Below are positions 1 to 16,700 of a stretch of DNA of 64,000 nucleotides, piece after piece (position 1 is the first letter of the stretch; each line of letters starts with the position of its first letter). This stretch comes from Oasisia sp. SBJ-2009. Lineage: Eukaryota; Annelida; Polychaeta; Sabellida; Siboglinidae. A program made the translations under genes and the position numbers. Where the stretch lies: assembly GCA_964017155.1 (NCBI GenBank), contig OZ024862.1, positions 44,934,962 to 44,998,961 of the forward strand. Reading direction: 5' to 3'. Under the pieces are notes generated by a model, which made no database searches, had not been told where the DNA came from, and saw only the letters and a program-made list of their open reading frames with translations.

Positions 1-2
1 AA

Positions 3-1859
3 CGATTATATACGAAAGCAAAAAGATCCAGAAATCCAGAAGACTGGCAAGAGTTCTGTAACCTCAGGAAAGACATGCACAAACACCTTCGTTCTGCTAG
101 ATTGTCCTACATAAATCAATTCCTAACAACTGCAATAACCGACAAACCGAAAGCATTCTGGAGTTTCATTTCCAAACTTAGACAAGATAACCAGGGTATT
201 GGGGACCTCAACATTGCGGGAGACATAATTAGCGATGACAAACAAAAAGCAGAAGCCTTAGGAAACCAGTTTAAAAGTGTCTTCACACATGAAGGAAATT
301 CCGAGTTACCAAATCTGAACGACAGCCCACATGGAAAAATACCCAAAATAACAATTTCACTTAAAGGAGTACATGACCAACTATCCAAAATTAACACCTC
401 TAAATCGCAAGGACCAGATGGCATTCCACCATGGTTTCTAAATAGATATGCCTCCCACCTAACGCCAATAATACATGATATTTTCCAATCATCAGTTGAC
501 TCTGGTCAAGTCCCCAATGCCTGGAAAGAAGCAAACATAACTGCAATTTTCAAGAAAGGAAGCAGGGCAGAAACTTCAAACTACAGACCAATATCCTTAA
601 CACCTGTGATTTCTAAACTTCTTGAACACATAATTCATAGCCACATCATGAAACACCTTGAACAACATCACATCCTAACTGACCACCAACATGGGTTTCG
701 TGCAAAAAGATCAACAGAAACTCAACTAATTCAAACTATCCATGACATAAGCAAATCCCTTGATGAAAAGAAAACTGTAGACATGGCCATTCTAGACTTC
801 ACTAAAGCATTCGATAAAGTTCCACATAAAAGACTAATTCACAAACTAAAATACTATGGCATCACAGGCCCAATATCATCATGGATAGAAAGCTTCCTTA
901 CAGAAAGAACCCAACAAGTTGTAATTAATGGATCAGCATCCACACCCATTCAAGTCACCTCAGGGGTACCACAGGGAACGGTACTGGGGCCCCTCTTTTT
1001 CCTACTATACATAAATGACCTACCCAATAACCTCACTTCAAATGTTCGCCTTTTTGCAGATGACTGCCTACTATATCTACCAGTTAAATCCGACAATGAC
1101 ACTTCTCTCCTCCAAAACGATCTACTCAAACTCGAGGAATGGCAAAACACTTGGCTTATGAAATTCAATCCCACCAAATGCTTCACAATGACATTAGCTT
1201 CAAGAAAACCGACACCAAATCACTACACCTTCTGTGGCCAACAACTTAAATCTGTTCAATCTCACTGTTATCTTGGAGTACAAATATCAAATACTTTAAA
1301 TTGGACAACACAATGCAACTCAGTCGCTAAGAAAGCACAACAGACACTTGGAGTCATAAGGAGAAATCTAAATAAATGCCCAACCCACATTAAATCTATA
1401 GCTTACACAACCCTTGTCCGACCAATACTTGAATATGCGTCAGCATCATGGGATCCACATTGCCTAAAACATATTAAAACCTTAGAAAGAATCCAAAGAC
1501 AAGCTGCCAGATTTTGCACACAAAACTATTCTAGAGAGCCAGGAACAGTAACCCAACTTCTCAAAGACCTCCAATGGGACACCCTTCAAACAAGACGAAA
1601 AATTAAAAGACTTAGCATTATATACAAGATGGAACATAACCTTATAGATATCTCGCTAGATCACTATATCCAACACAACACTAGATCCTCACGTAAACAT
1701 GACAGTCAGTTCTTGCAAATTAGACACTCTGCAAACATATTTGGAAACAGCTTCTTCCCAACCACAATTAAAGAATGGAATTCTCTGCCCCCAAACACTG
1801 TCTCAAGTAAATCACTAAACTCATTTCAAAAAAATGTAATCCAACATTTTAACAACTAA
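3..1859 (+). mobile_element. LINE ORF2, reverse transcriptase and C-terminal region (5' end outside window)
   Basis: The frame is already open at the left edge of the window, so the ORF starts upstream. It encodes a non-LTR retrotransposon reverse transcriptase, which copies LINE RNA at a nicked target in the nucleus. Visible motifs in order are the KGSR...NYRPISL block, HGFR, DFTKAFDKVPH (first catalytic Asp), SGVPQGTVLGPLFF and the catalytic FADD near 1051-1065. A tail typical of CR1/Jockey-group elements follows (RPILEYASASWDPH, LERIQRQAARF, WNSLPP). The stop is at 1857-1859 and no internal break is seen, so this copy is young. A truncated relative lies at 33657-34079. The exact clade is not assigned. 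Confidence 0.93.
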
Positions 1860-1918
1860 TCCAAACGACCCACCATGCGCACTGGCGTGATGTGTCCACA
1901 GGACATTTTGCCAGTAAA
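1860..1918 (+). other. LINE 3' untranslated region
   Basis: This is a short 59-bp segment between the ORF2 stop and the hexanucleotide tail, with no polyadenylation signal seen. It runs directly into (ATACAG)n, as expected for LINEs that end in a short tandem repeat rather than poly(A). Confidence 0.6.
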
Positions 1919-2850
1919 CATACAGATACAGATACAGATACAGATACAGATACAGATACAGATACAGATACAGATACAGATACAGATACAGATACAGATA
2001 CAGATACAGATACAGATACAGATACAGATACAGATACAGATACAGATACAGATACAGATACAGATACAGATACAGATACAGATACAGATACAGATACAGA
2101 TACAGATACAGATACAGATACAGATACAGATACAGATACAGATACAGATACAGATACAGATACAGATACAGATACAGATACAGATACAGATACAGATACA
2201 GATACAGATACAGATACAGATACAGATACAGATACAGATACAGATACAGATACAGATACAGATACAGATACAGATACAGATACAGATACAGATACAGATA
2301 CAGATACAGATACAGATACAGATACAGATACAGATACAGATACAGATACAGATACAGATACAGATACAGATACAGATACAGATACAGATACAGATACAGA
2401 TACAGATACAGATACAGATACAGATACAGATACAGATACAGATACAGATACAGATACAGATACAGATACAGATACAGATACAGATACAGATACAGATACA
2501 GATACAGATACAGATACAGATACAGATACAGATACAGATACAGATACAGATACAGATACAGATACAGATACAGATACAGATACAGATACAGATACAGATA
2601 CAGATACAGATACAGATACAGATACAGATACAGATACAGATACAGATACAGATACAGATACAGATACAGATACAGATACAGATACAGATACAGATACAGA
2701 TACAGATACAGATACAGATACAGATACAGATACAGATACAGATACAGATACAGATACAGATACAGATACAGATACAGATACAGATACAGATACAGATACA
2801 GATACAGATACAGATACAGATACAGATACAGATACAGATACAGATACAGA
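1919..2850 (+). repeat. (ATACAG)n hexanucleotide microsatellite, about 155 units
   Basis: About 930 bp of essentially uninterrupted ATACAG units. It starts immediately after the LINE 3' UTR and ends exactly where zinc-finger copy A begins. It creates long artificial open frames (TD, QI, YL and CI dipeptide repeats) that are not genes. The most likely origin is expansion of the LINE's own 3' tandem tail. Confidence 0.97.
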
Positions 2851-4400
<1,550 letters not shown>

Positions 4401-5187
4401 CGTACCTACCTGAGACAATACACTAGTCATTTTAATGAGACTTCGTTAGGTAATTTGTGGACGGCATCTTTGTGGATGTGGTCCGCCAGTGCCGCTCGTT
4501 TGGGTCCCACATGATTTGGCCCAAAACGGCTTCGGGCCTGTCTGACGGATGATTTAGTCTACACTATACTTTGTTAAAATGCAGGGGTGCCGTGTCGGAA
4601 GTTTCGGATAATTAATTACGGAAGAATAGGTCCACACTCTCTGTACGGATTATATGTAACTTCGTAAGGGTACTAAAAATGATGCCTACTTCTGGTTAAT
4701 GTAATAACAAAATTATATGCATAGGTATATATATACATATATTTATAGTTATATATAATAATAAATATGTATATATTGTACGTGTCTGCATATATATATG
4801 TATATGTACAATTCGGAGAGGTTGCATACATATAATTATATATGACATGTATATGTAAATATAATGATACCCTCTGTGAACACAAACTGAGATGAATTTT
4901 TATAGGCCTTACCATGTCTTTATCGTAAGCTACCAATCAATGACCCCTATAAGATAACACCTTCACAATATGTGTTTATTTGTTGTCGGATTGCAGTAGC
5001 ATTAACAGAATCCTTGCTAATAAACACTGGCTTGTGCTAATCTAATTGAAGATGTTGGGCACACTATCTGTGCTCATTGCCTTGATGTTATCAATTGACC
5101 ACAACTCATTTGAACTTCTTGAATATCTTTATCATCATCATCATTATATATACATATAAATTAACTAAATGTTACATACATATCATG

Positions 5188-5189
<2 letters not shown>
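4401..5189. other. 5' flank of zinc-finger copy A, no gene seen
   Basis: This AT-rich stretch corresponds in order to 47000-47470 beside copy B, sharing for instance ATGATTTGGCCCAAAA and GACGGATGATT. It shows that the duplication included flanking DNA. No convincing ORF or RNA gene. Confidence 0.55.
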
Positions 5190-5231
<42 letters not shown>

Positions 5232-5246
5232 CACATATTATATAGC

Positions 5247-5310
<64 letters not shown>

Positions 5311-5330
5311 CATACATATTATATATATAA

Positions 5331-5372
<42 letters not shown>

Positions 5373-5453
5373 CATACATAATATGTATATTAAATTAATG
5401 TAATTTATTATATATATATATATACATAATATCAAGATGATGGCTATATATAT

Positions 5454-5524
<71 letters not shown>
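5190..5524. repeat. (TA)n tracts with ACAC interruptions
   Basis: Several (TA)n runs separated by short unique stretches. All frames through them are IYIY artefacts. Comparable tracts occupy the equivalent place beside copy B (47475-47815). Confidence 0.95.
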
Positions 5525-5526
<2 letters not shown>

Positions 5527-5700
5527 ACATGCAATTAAAGAATAAATAGGGTTCCCACCACAAAGAATAGGCAAGTCGAAGCAGGACGGATAAACAATTA
5601 TTGTTATCACACACTGGATATAAATGGTATAGTTGAGTCAAAGACAGCTCGTCAATCAGACGGATTACAGGTAATTGATAATTTTCTAAAAAAAACAGTA
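5525..5700. repeat. Dispersed unit next to (TA)n, copy 1 of 3
   Basis: About 175 bp starting near ACATGCAATTAAAGAATA and containing AAAGACAGCTCGTCAATCAG. Near-identical copies lie at 47816-47975 and, more diverged, 8668-8790. In all three the unit sits directly beside a (TA)n tract, so the tract and unit probably form one mobile or duplicated element. Confidence 0.75.
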
Positions 5701-5711
5701 CACATACATAT

Positions 5712-7410
<1,699 letters not shown>

Positions 7411-8147
7411 GAATCCGGGACAAAACCCCTTTGGACAAAGCCCCCTTGGACAAAACCCCCTTGTACAAAACCCCCTCCATACATAATTCCATCAGGACAT
7501 AAACCGCTCGGACAAAACCCCCTCATCACAGATACTAGCCTCAAGAATTATCGAAATAATTACACATCACTTGGCATGTATGTATGTGCATACTATATAC
7601 AAAATGTAACTCTGATATGCGAAATATTTCATGTGGGATCCCACAGGGTTCAATATTTGACCCCAAACTATGTATTCTATATATTAATGATATGTGTAAC
7701 ATATCTAATCTAGTATAAAATTCATCCTCTGCAGATGATGCTAACATTTGTTATGCAAATAGTAATATTGGTAGACTAAATGAAACAATATATTGTGTAT
7801 TGGAAAAATTATGCGTACAGTTTTGAGTAAATAAATTAACTGTAAATGAACATAGCCATTTCTCAGACACTAACCGGAATCGCCACAGCATTTGGTGGAA
7901 ATAAACAGTCTGATGAATGGAACTAGAAGGTTAATTTTGCAATATAAATAAAAATAAAGTAATATTTCTTTTAATCACTCTTGAGTTTAATATCACTGAT
8001 GAGGGGGTTTTGTCTGAGCGGTTTAAGTCCGGAAAGGGTTTGTGTCTAGAGGTAGTCATGTATGGAAGGGGGTTTTGTCCGAGGGGGTTTTGTCCGAGGG
8101 GGTTTTGTCCGAGGGGGTTTTGTCCAGAGGGGTTTTGTCCGCGCACC
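7411..8147. mobile_element. Foldback/long-TIR element with tandem terminal repeats
   Basis: The left arm (7411-7535) carries tandem GGACAAAACCCCCTT units followed by an interrupted block ending CCCCCTCATCA. The right arm (7993-8147) is the reverse complement in the same order, with four to five units. The 9-bp word CTCTGCAAT lies directly outside both ends (7402-7410 and 8148-8156), which looks like a target site duplication. A 9-bp duplication with long TIRs resembles Mutator-like elements, but no transposase is present. The interior holds a LINE fragment. Confidence 0.82.
7610..7870 (+). pseudogene. LINE reverse transcriptase fragment inside the foldback element
   Basis: Translating the plus strand gives CGIPQGSIFDP, LYINDMCNIS and SSADDAN in order: the PQG, LYINDL and ADD blocks of a non-LTR reverse transcriptase, with stops and a frameshift. 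It is a decayed passenger between the two arms. Confidence 0.7.
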
Positions 8148-8261
8148 CTCTGCAATACAGGCATGTGGTATAATAGTCTGGATATATCTAGGGGCAGTAT
8201 TAAGTCACCTACCAACTAGGAACATATAAACCAATCATAAACTATGATTGACATATGATTA

Positions 8262-8449
8262 CTTTGTTAATATACTCGAGTACGATTACTCAAAAAGTAC
8301 TCATACTCGAGTATGAGTATGATTACTCCATCTCTGGTATAAGTACAAGTACGAGTACATAGCCCATAAGTTTTATGACCACAAGTACTTCAAAAATATA
8401 CTCGAGTACATCAGGAAAATACGAGTACTGAGTACTTCCGCCCCATGTC
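8262..8449. mobile_element. hAT-like element ends with TACTCGAGTA palindromes
   Basis: Repeated TACTCGAGTA and related GAGTACG words lead to an end reading ATTACTCCATCTCTGG (about 8323-8338), and a second end reading CCCCATGTCTGG (about 8434-8445). The CAGAGATGG-type terminus (reverse complement) resembles hAT inverted repeats and matches the element at 28590-29786. Only ends remain. Confidence 0.5.
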
Positions 8450-8453
8450 TGGT

Positions 8454-8457
<4 letters not shown>

Positions 8458-8512
<55 letters not shown>

Positions 8513-8575
8513 TGTATATACAGATATACATCTATGTATATATATACATTATGTATTTATATATGTATACACACC

Positions 8576-8667
<92 letters not shown>
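8458..8667. repeat. (TA)n tracts
   Basis: Two (TA)n runs (8458-8506 and 8580-8667) flank a short mixed ATAC/GTAT stretch. Confidence 0.95.
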
Positions 8668-8669
<2 letters not shown>

Positions 8670-8790
8670 GCAATGAAAGAATACACCAAAAAGGGTTCCG
8701 CCACCAGATAATTATTACTACATGTGGATATCAATGTTATAGTCGACTCAAAGAATGATCGTCAGACAGACGACAGGTCATAAAGGTATG
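8668..8790. repeat. Dispersed unit next to (TA)n, copy 3 (diverged)
   Basis: Contains TGCAATGAAAGAATACA, GTGGATATCAATGTTATAG and a CGTCAGACAGACGACAGG-like end, matching in order the units at 5525-5700 and 47816-47975. As there, it begins directly at the end of a (TA)n tract. Confidence 0.6.
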
Positions 8791-8904
8791 ACTCATAATA
8801 TCGATAGTAATAATATATTTTATAACAGAAGAAATATCGTCAGATTACAAGTCACAAGAGTAATATAAATAATTTCCAGAATACTAGCTATATATCAAAA
8901 CAGA

Positions 8905-9290
8905 AGATTTCATTTGGCTAAAGAAATGTCTGACCTTTAGCCAAACTGACCATTTTAAACAGATTTTAGGCCAAGTGCTAGCCTACTAATGTTAATGTTA
9001 TTACATTAATATTAGGTGTCAGGTGTTGCCTGGCTTTTAAAAACTGAAAAATGTCCCATTAATTAAATTTGCATGTTTGCAATATTCTCAATAGTTGTTC
9101 AGCTCTCTTTTTATCATTAAACAATGTTTCTATTAAATTATATTGGGTGTTTATTTGCTTTATGTGTGCTTAGATGGATGCCTAGAAATGGCTAAAGAAA
9201 ATTTCATGTGGCTAAAGTCAAGATATTTCTGACCTTTACTAGTCAAATTGACTAAACAGATGTAGGCCCAGTGGCAGTGCTAGCCTAGTG
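8905..9290 (+). repeat. Dispersed repeat with tRNA-like box A, two units
   Basis: Two copies (about 8905-8990 and 9188-9290) share GGCTAAAGAAA, TCTGACCTTTA and GCTAGCCTA; a third lies at 40810-40915. The word TAGCCTAGTGG in the second unit fits an RNA polymerase III box A, and the 40.9-kb copy continues to GATTCGATCC, like a box B. This suggests a tRNA-derived SINE fragment, but acceptor ends are not recognisable. Confidence 0.45.
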
Positions 9291-9410
9291 GTTGCACGGG
9301 CGTCGATCGGTGGGGGACGGGGGGACGCGTCCCCCCCCCCCCCCACTTTTCAGGGCGGGGGGGGCAGCATAGGAATTGTCCCCCCCCCCCACTTTTCATT
9401 TCAGAAACAT
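9291..9410. repeat. Poly-G/poly-C dispersed repeat
   Basis: Runs of 13-14 C and long G runs around GACGCGTCC, followed by CACTTTTCA twice. A copy in reverse orientation lies at 14120-14262 (GGGGGGACACGTCACC, then CGATCAATGCCCATGCATG). No protein frame. Confidence 0.6.
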
Positions 9411-9873
9411 TGCGAGGCATATAGCCTGACTCAACACTCCTCTCTCTTAAATGCCGCTACATAGGACTAGCTAGATAATAAACTCGCGATATGAAGTTCG
9501 GCAAAGTTATTTATCGCAAATTTACACGAGGCAAACAAGTCTTAAGGCATGTTTTGCTGTCAGTGCGCCATAATCCGTGATAGTTATTTAAACAAACGTA
9601 ATATTTTAATGTATTTATCGAAATTTTAGACAACTCTTCACAGTAGTCATCATAGAAGAGTTATCGAACAGCCCGTGGCATTTATACCAAAAAGGCTTTG
9701 TTATTTCGCTGCACATTGATGATTTTAAATTTGTCGCTCAGAAAGGCCAATCGGAAAGTTTATAACTACCGGAAAAAAGTCATAATTAATATCAATGCAT
9801 GTATTACACCAGATTAATAATATATTCAGGATCATTAGAGATTTCAATTAAGACATACATTTGAATTAATTAC

Positions 9874-10049
9874 CTGTAGGGACCTGTCCACTGCGGCCCA
9901 AACTTGCCACCCCTTCTGCCCTGATTCCTCATATTCTTGCGGAGTACAAGGTCACCGACGTTGAAGTTGAAGACCTTCACTCCTGCTGTCCGTCGTCTAG
10001 CATACTCTGCCTTCTGTTGCTCCTGCGCAGCATGGACATTTGCCTTAAC
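9874..10049 (-). CDS. Integrase gene exon 8 (C-terminal domain)
   Basis: Acceptor GTTCCAG|GTTAAG, donor CTACAG|GTAATT. Encodes [20 protein letters not shown], then [11 protein letters not shown] and [10 protein letters not shown], the SH3-like GPY/F domain of gypsy/Ginger integrases. It ends in phase 2, so at least one more exon should follow. Confidence 0.85.
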
Positions 10050-13000
10050 CTGGAACAGTATACTAGCCGAGTTACCCAGCTATGCCTGTGGAAGATGGAA
10101 TCCCAGTGTGGCTGTTAGATCAAATGCACAATTTAAGTTAGATCCAGGCAAAACTGATGAGAAAGAAGAACCTGTTCTTCAATCTATATTATCCAATTAT
10201 GCACTATGTATGAATAGGTTTCATGCATTAATTGAAACATGGCTGAATATTTATTAGATAAATAAACATGATTTTTAGAATGAACAACGTTTCAATGAAA
10301 TGAGTAGTATAGCATTTTGAGCAGTCATATTTACCGAATACTATATAACACAAAGAACTACGCTGTGCTCTATTCATAGCAAGGTGATTACAAACATCAC
10401 AACAATTATTATATCAGGACAGTTGTTAATAAGTTGTACCTACCTTCTCGTGCACCATTGGGATTTGTTGCACAAGACGCTCCTGGCGTCCACCTCCTCC
10501 TCAGTATACCTCGGAATGTCAACATAGGTGTCCATGTCAACAACGTCCATCTATGTAATAACACAAAAGAGGAAATAGAATGGTCAGTTGAGAATATAAG
10601 CTTACGCTTTCATCTGTAATTAAATAACTAAACAACACTATATCAGTGTTTTGGTTTAATACATCGCTATTTGGTATAAGGTCGTTCGGTAGATGAGACT
10701 TCACTGATTAATCAAAGGAAGAGAATGAACACAGCAATGTACACACTATACTAATAGTAATGCCACCCTAAAGCATGTTAACACGTAAACAAATATGCAA
10801 AATGTGTAGAAGGAAAGTACTCAACATACACACCATCTTTACATTAGAAACATCATAACTAGCTACACTAAAGGAGCGTTATGTTATAATCACCTCCATA
10901 GGTAGACGTGGATGTCGGTTGACCATTAAGAAGAAAGGTGTACATTTTGTGGAGAGCTGTCTCTGTGTGCGGATACTGAAGGCCACTTCCTCCAGGTACT
11001 CATCCCAGTCCACCTGGTGCTCACTCGCGAGCTTGCTTAGTCTCGTCTTCAGTGTCTGGTTGGTCCTAAAACAGGTTTAACTTGATATGTGATCAAAACA
11101 GTTCCAGGTATGTACAAAACGGACTGTATTAGTACAGTGTATGCCGATATGCAATTCTAGCAATTGCATACAATGGATACATAGACAGAAACAAATTATG
11201 GACTTGATAAAAGTCTAAATATTCACAGTAAAATTATGATTATAACATTAATGGGCAACTCATAATCCATGAGCATTATTGAACTACTTCAACAAAACTA
11301 ACATAACTGACTATATGATGTACTGGTAGTGGTAGCACCTTTCAGCCAGTCCATTAGTCTGTGGATGATAAGCAGCTGTTATCATGCGTTTTATGTCAAA
11401 CTTCTTTGCCAGATCATCATTCAACTTGTTGACAAATTCTCTGCCCTGGTCTGAGAGTAGTTTTGTGGGGGCACCATACCTGTAAAACAAAAGGACGTTT
11501 GGCATATTTACACATGTTATAATACCTACTTTAGTGAAGAAAAAAGACACTACAAAGTATCAGTGATTCTCACTTGTCTTAAGATCAATTATATGTAGCA
11601 CTACTATAGTTTATATGTATTTAATATCTCCAATCAATGTAGTTGCTTGCTTACTTTGTTCATTTAATCAATGTTTACTTTCATTGTAAACATATTTACT
11701 ATTTACCTACAATTCTACAAGTTCAATTTATCTGGGAAAAGGGTATATCCTGCTGAAATAAACATAAACATGCAGTAGTAATCATACCTGTAGATGTAGG
11801 TTTTCAGTGCACGTGCCACACACAGACCCGACTTCTGTGTTAACGGAAAGAACTCAACATACTTTGTGAAGTAGTCGGTGAGGGTAAGAACATACTTCAT
11901 TCCAGCCTGTGTCTCTGGTAGTGGACCTATAAACAAAATAACAAAGTACTGTAAACCAAATAGTGACCTTCTTTTTAAATTGTCATTACATTTTACTTTC
12001 ATTAATAATTAACAATTACATCTCTAAAATAATACATTGAATCCAGATAACATTTTGTTCAGAAATAAGCAAGACATGGGTAAGCTGATGCTTGCGGTGG
12101 TAAGTTGAGCCACTCCTTCCAATTACTTCACAAATTGTTTCATCTGAAACAGCAACTGTTATCACCACTATTGCATTTTAACATTTATTCTGGTAATATC
12201 AAAATGTGTCTCCAACCATTGTAAAATTATCCTAGTTATTTCTTACCCATTGGGAAACCATACACTTTCATCTTTAAATAAATACCTAAACAACACTCTA
12301 TCGGTGTTTTAATACATCACCATTTGGTATAAGGTCATTTGGTAGATGAGATTTCACTGATTAATCAGATGAAGAGAATGAACATATTCATATGTAGATA
12401 ATATATATATATCCATGTTTCCGAAGACCAACAATAGGTATATGTGTATACATTAAAATAAAGCAGTACCTATAAGATCCATCCCAACCATATGCATAGG
12501 TTCAACAATTTTGATTGGGGTCAGTTTTGGTGCCACAGTCTTCAGCTTATCATACCGCTGACATGTATCACAATGACCAATCTGAATCAAAAGAAAATAT
12601 ATAACTTACAGACTATTAAAGATTATAGATATTTTGTGTGGCAATATCACATGAGATACAAAATCAGAAAAAGCTTATTGTCCTGTTAAAACCAATACAT
12701 ATTTAGCCTGTTCTAATCTGGACATATGCTCTGTGGGCATTAAACATCTGCCAAATGTCACTGCAATTACTTTAACTCAAAGGACTAAACAATATCACTA
12801 TAACAATTCACATTTATTACAATGGTTGTCATAAATGTATGACAACTGTAGTGTATAAATTTTGTTTTAATTTTGCTTTTTATCTATTAAATTATTGGTT
12901 ATTTGATAACATAAATTAGTGAATTGTTTAATACATACAGCAACACATAATATTGATGGTTATAATTAATATATGGCCAGCCAAATGTTAAAATTGCCAG

Positions 13001-13686
13001 TTTGCATCACAGTTGGAATGTTGCGGTTAGAGAAGATAACTTACGTATGCCTGGACATCGTTCTTCACACCTTTCCAGTAGAACCGCTGGGTTATCTTAT
13101 CAACAGTGGCATTAACACCACTGTGACCAGCATGAGGTGCTGAATGCATCTGCCAAGGAATGTTCTGTCTTTCGTTGCGATCTGTCACAATTCGTTGTCG
13201 TATGTTTGTGTTCGGTGGTTTATACACCAAAGCTCCAGTATCTAAAAAATATTATTTATAAAAGTACAGTAATGCAAGTGAAACAATATTTAATAACATA
13301 GAGTATGACAACATGGGTGTATGTCAACAATAATTATTTTATCTCAGAAAATTGCATTAATTAATAATGTTGGAATATAATAATTGTCAAATCTTGTTTT
13401 GTTCCAAAACACCAAAGAATATATATGATAATTTCCTTCAAAGTCATTAAACACACACATATATATATATAAATAAATTAAATATATATGTAAATACATA
13501 AATGTATATACATATATATAATTGGTCCACACATGTTATATATATACATTTATGTCTATGTTTACATATATATATTTAATTTATATATATGTGTGTATAT
13601 AACATAGTTACATATGGGGACCAATTGATATATATGTATATACATTTATATATATGTATTTATAAATACTTACATACAGATTATTT

Positions 13687-13748
<62 letters not shown>

Positions 13749-16700
13749 TATATAATCTGACATGCATAATTATAACATTGTTTTTAGTATATATAATCAT
13801 TTCTTATTGGTCTATTACTAATTATAAATTAAACAAAGGTGTAAAAGTACGCTATTTAAAATTGTAATGTAGGTTACGTGTATTTGAGTATTGTGACTGT
13901 AAAAAAAGTTTATGATCAACACAACGTTATGATTGTTTGGTCAAATCCTTAATTAAAGCACAGATAACAGACTCGAAATTCAAGTATCCAGCAGGCTGCC
14001 TATTAATATCAAGTTGGGTTATCTGTTCAACCAAGCAATTTATCTAGTCAGTTTTCCTCTGGGTAGTGGGAATTTCATATCATCAGTTTATTATTTTTAG
14101 CTACTAGACTTATGTAGGGGCTTATGAGATAGGTGAGAGGGAGACATTTTGTCTGGACTGAAGAGGTGAAGGGGACATTTCCTATGCAGTCCCACTCAAG
14201 CTAAAAAATGGGGGGACACGTCACCCTCATCCCACACCGATCAATGCCCATGCATGCTGCCATGGTGTACCATGCACAAGAGGTATTTGTAATCTGTTAG
14301 TATAACATATTCCACCATACAGGACGAAAACCCTCTTTTGGGTATCCCATTAAATGCTTATATTAATAACAGTAAATAGTATATAACTTCTATTGTGCCT
14401 AAATCCTTAGAAATCATGCTGAGAGGCACATCCATGCAAAATAGTTGGTCAATGTCAAAAATCTATAAGACGCATATAATTTGTCAACAGATATATGTAT
14501 ACGCCAGGGAGCTATAGTGGTTATGAAGGCGGGAATTTAACATTCCATGTCAAATCAATCACTCAAATCATCACCCGTCTCCAATTTTGAGGAAATTTAG
14601 TACAGTTGTTGGCTTATGCGAGAATATGAAAATTAAAAATTAAATAAAAATCTAGGTCAAGTATCATTGAAGATATAGGTCACTGAACATTGACCCAAAT
14701 CGCATAATGACTGCTACATTAATGCCTGTAACTCGGCTATTAATAAAGCCAGAGAAACAATCAATATATCATTGGAAAGCCTATAAACATGCACACATAA
14801 TTGTTATAAAATTAAAACATTAGTGTAAATAAGAATGTTGTAATTTTTGAAATTTGATCTTTGACCTCAGATACTCAGAACATGTATCCTCTGATTTTGC
14901 AAATATTTTTTTATACAGTTATACAGTGCTATCCTGGTGCAATTTATCATCCATGGGTGTACTTAATTTAATGTATCTCTGAAACTTATTATTTGCCCAC
15001 TGCACCACTCTAATATTTTCAGGGACTCTTCTGCAATAGTATCGGATATTGTGTACAAAATAAAAAAAATCAGAGGATACATTTTTGGGTATCTGAGGTC
15101 AAAAGTCAAATTTCTAAAATTACAACATTTTTATTTACAGTATTGTTTTAATTTTATGAAAATTATATGCACGTGTGTATTAGCTTTCCTCTAGCTTGAT
15201 TGATAGCAGAGTTACAGGCATTACTGTAGTGGTCAGTATGCGATTTGGGTCAAAGTTCAGTGACCTATATCTTCAATGATACTTGACCTAGATTTGTATT
15301 TCATTTTATTTATACTCATGTGAACCAACAACTGTACTAAATTTCATTAAATTTGGAGTCGGGTGATGCACAAATGGCCAAAAAGTGATTGATTTGACTG
15401 GAATGACCTAATGGCGGAATTTGGCTTCAGTTGTTACTGATCTGATACAACTTTCACCTGAATATCAGCATAATTACAAGGGTAAATGCAATGTTTCGGT
15501 CAATAAGCCCATACCAGGGGTATTTGTGCACAAACGCATACCAGTTGGAATTGAACCAACTACTGAAACCTAAACATTAGTATTTACCCTTAATTACAAA
15601 GCCAATTTATAAAATCAATTGATAAATCCACATGACAAGTTAATTATCTTTATAAAACAACAATATTTGGTGAATGCATGTCAGCTTCTCTCTTGGATCC
15701 CCAATGTCCAGGCTGGTGAACAGTACTGGTGACTTACAACAGGTAGAAGATCTAATGAAGAAACAAGTTAACAACTACATATGTTCTCATAAGGAAGTCC
15801 AACAGACAATGAAACAACAAGTTGTTAAAATAAGAACATTCACAACATAGCATTTTCATTCCTTTATTATGTTCCAATGTTAGGGATAATACGAACTACA
15901 GCAACAAAAATAAGACAGCTAGCAATTATAAACATATTTTAGCTATGCTGTATTGGTATGGTAGGTAGGGCTTATTATAAATTATTAGGTTAGGAATTAA
16001 TTAGTGAGTAGGTGTTTAGACCAGTGATGAGTTAAGTAGTGGTAGAAAAACCAGAAACCACATGTCAATAATTAGCAGTAGCCTAGTCAGTGTCTTTGTC
16101 TTTAAGTATGTTTGGTGGAAATATGAAGACCCCCAAACCACATATTAATCCTTACCAATAGCCTAGTTGATGTCTTTGTCTTTGTGCATGCTTGGCGGGA
16201 ATTATTGGTTAATTTGAATGTGTAGTCAGGCTAGCTTAGATATAGAAGATTGTGAAAATAAAGTTGAGGGAGCTGGTCAGCAGGAGCAGCTTGTGTTATA
16301 ACTGGCTGAACATCTATGTAGATGTGACTAGCTCAGTGGGCCGTAATTTGAGGATATAAAGTGGATTGTAGTATTTAATCTTGATTGGACTTGTTTTAAT
16401 TGGTACCTCCCCTCTTGGCACTGTATATCTATGTCATTAACATGGCTGTGCATCTCTATTACTACCCTATATTGGACATATGTATTTTCTATTAACCCTA
16501 GTGAAACCCAGCAGGTCAGGTGATCATTAATATTATTTTGTCTGGCCCCAGTGGGGCATGCACTAGATAGTGAATACATCCAGTTCATACTTTGTCACAG
16601 TTTGTTAACCCTAAGTTACCAACTTAATTATACAATGTCAATGTAATATTATGCTGACATGGTACATCGTGAATACTTAGCAAACTACAATTAATTAATG

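Noticed and set aside
8262..8449. Telomere-like or centromeric satellite (TACTCGAGTA)
   Set aside because: The words are irregular, few and tied to hAT-like ends here and at 28590-29786.
9937..10257. Plus-strand protein of 106 residues
   Set aside because: Its first part is the antisense of integrase exon 8 and the rest is intron; no independent support.
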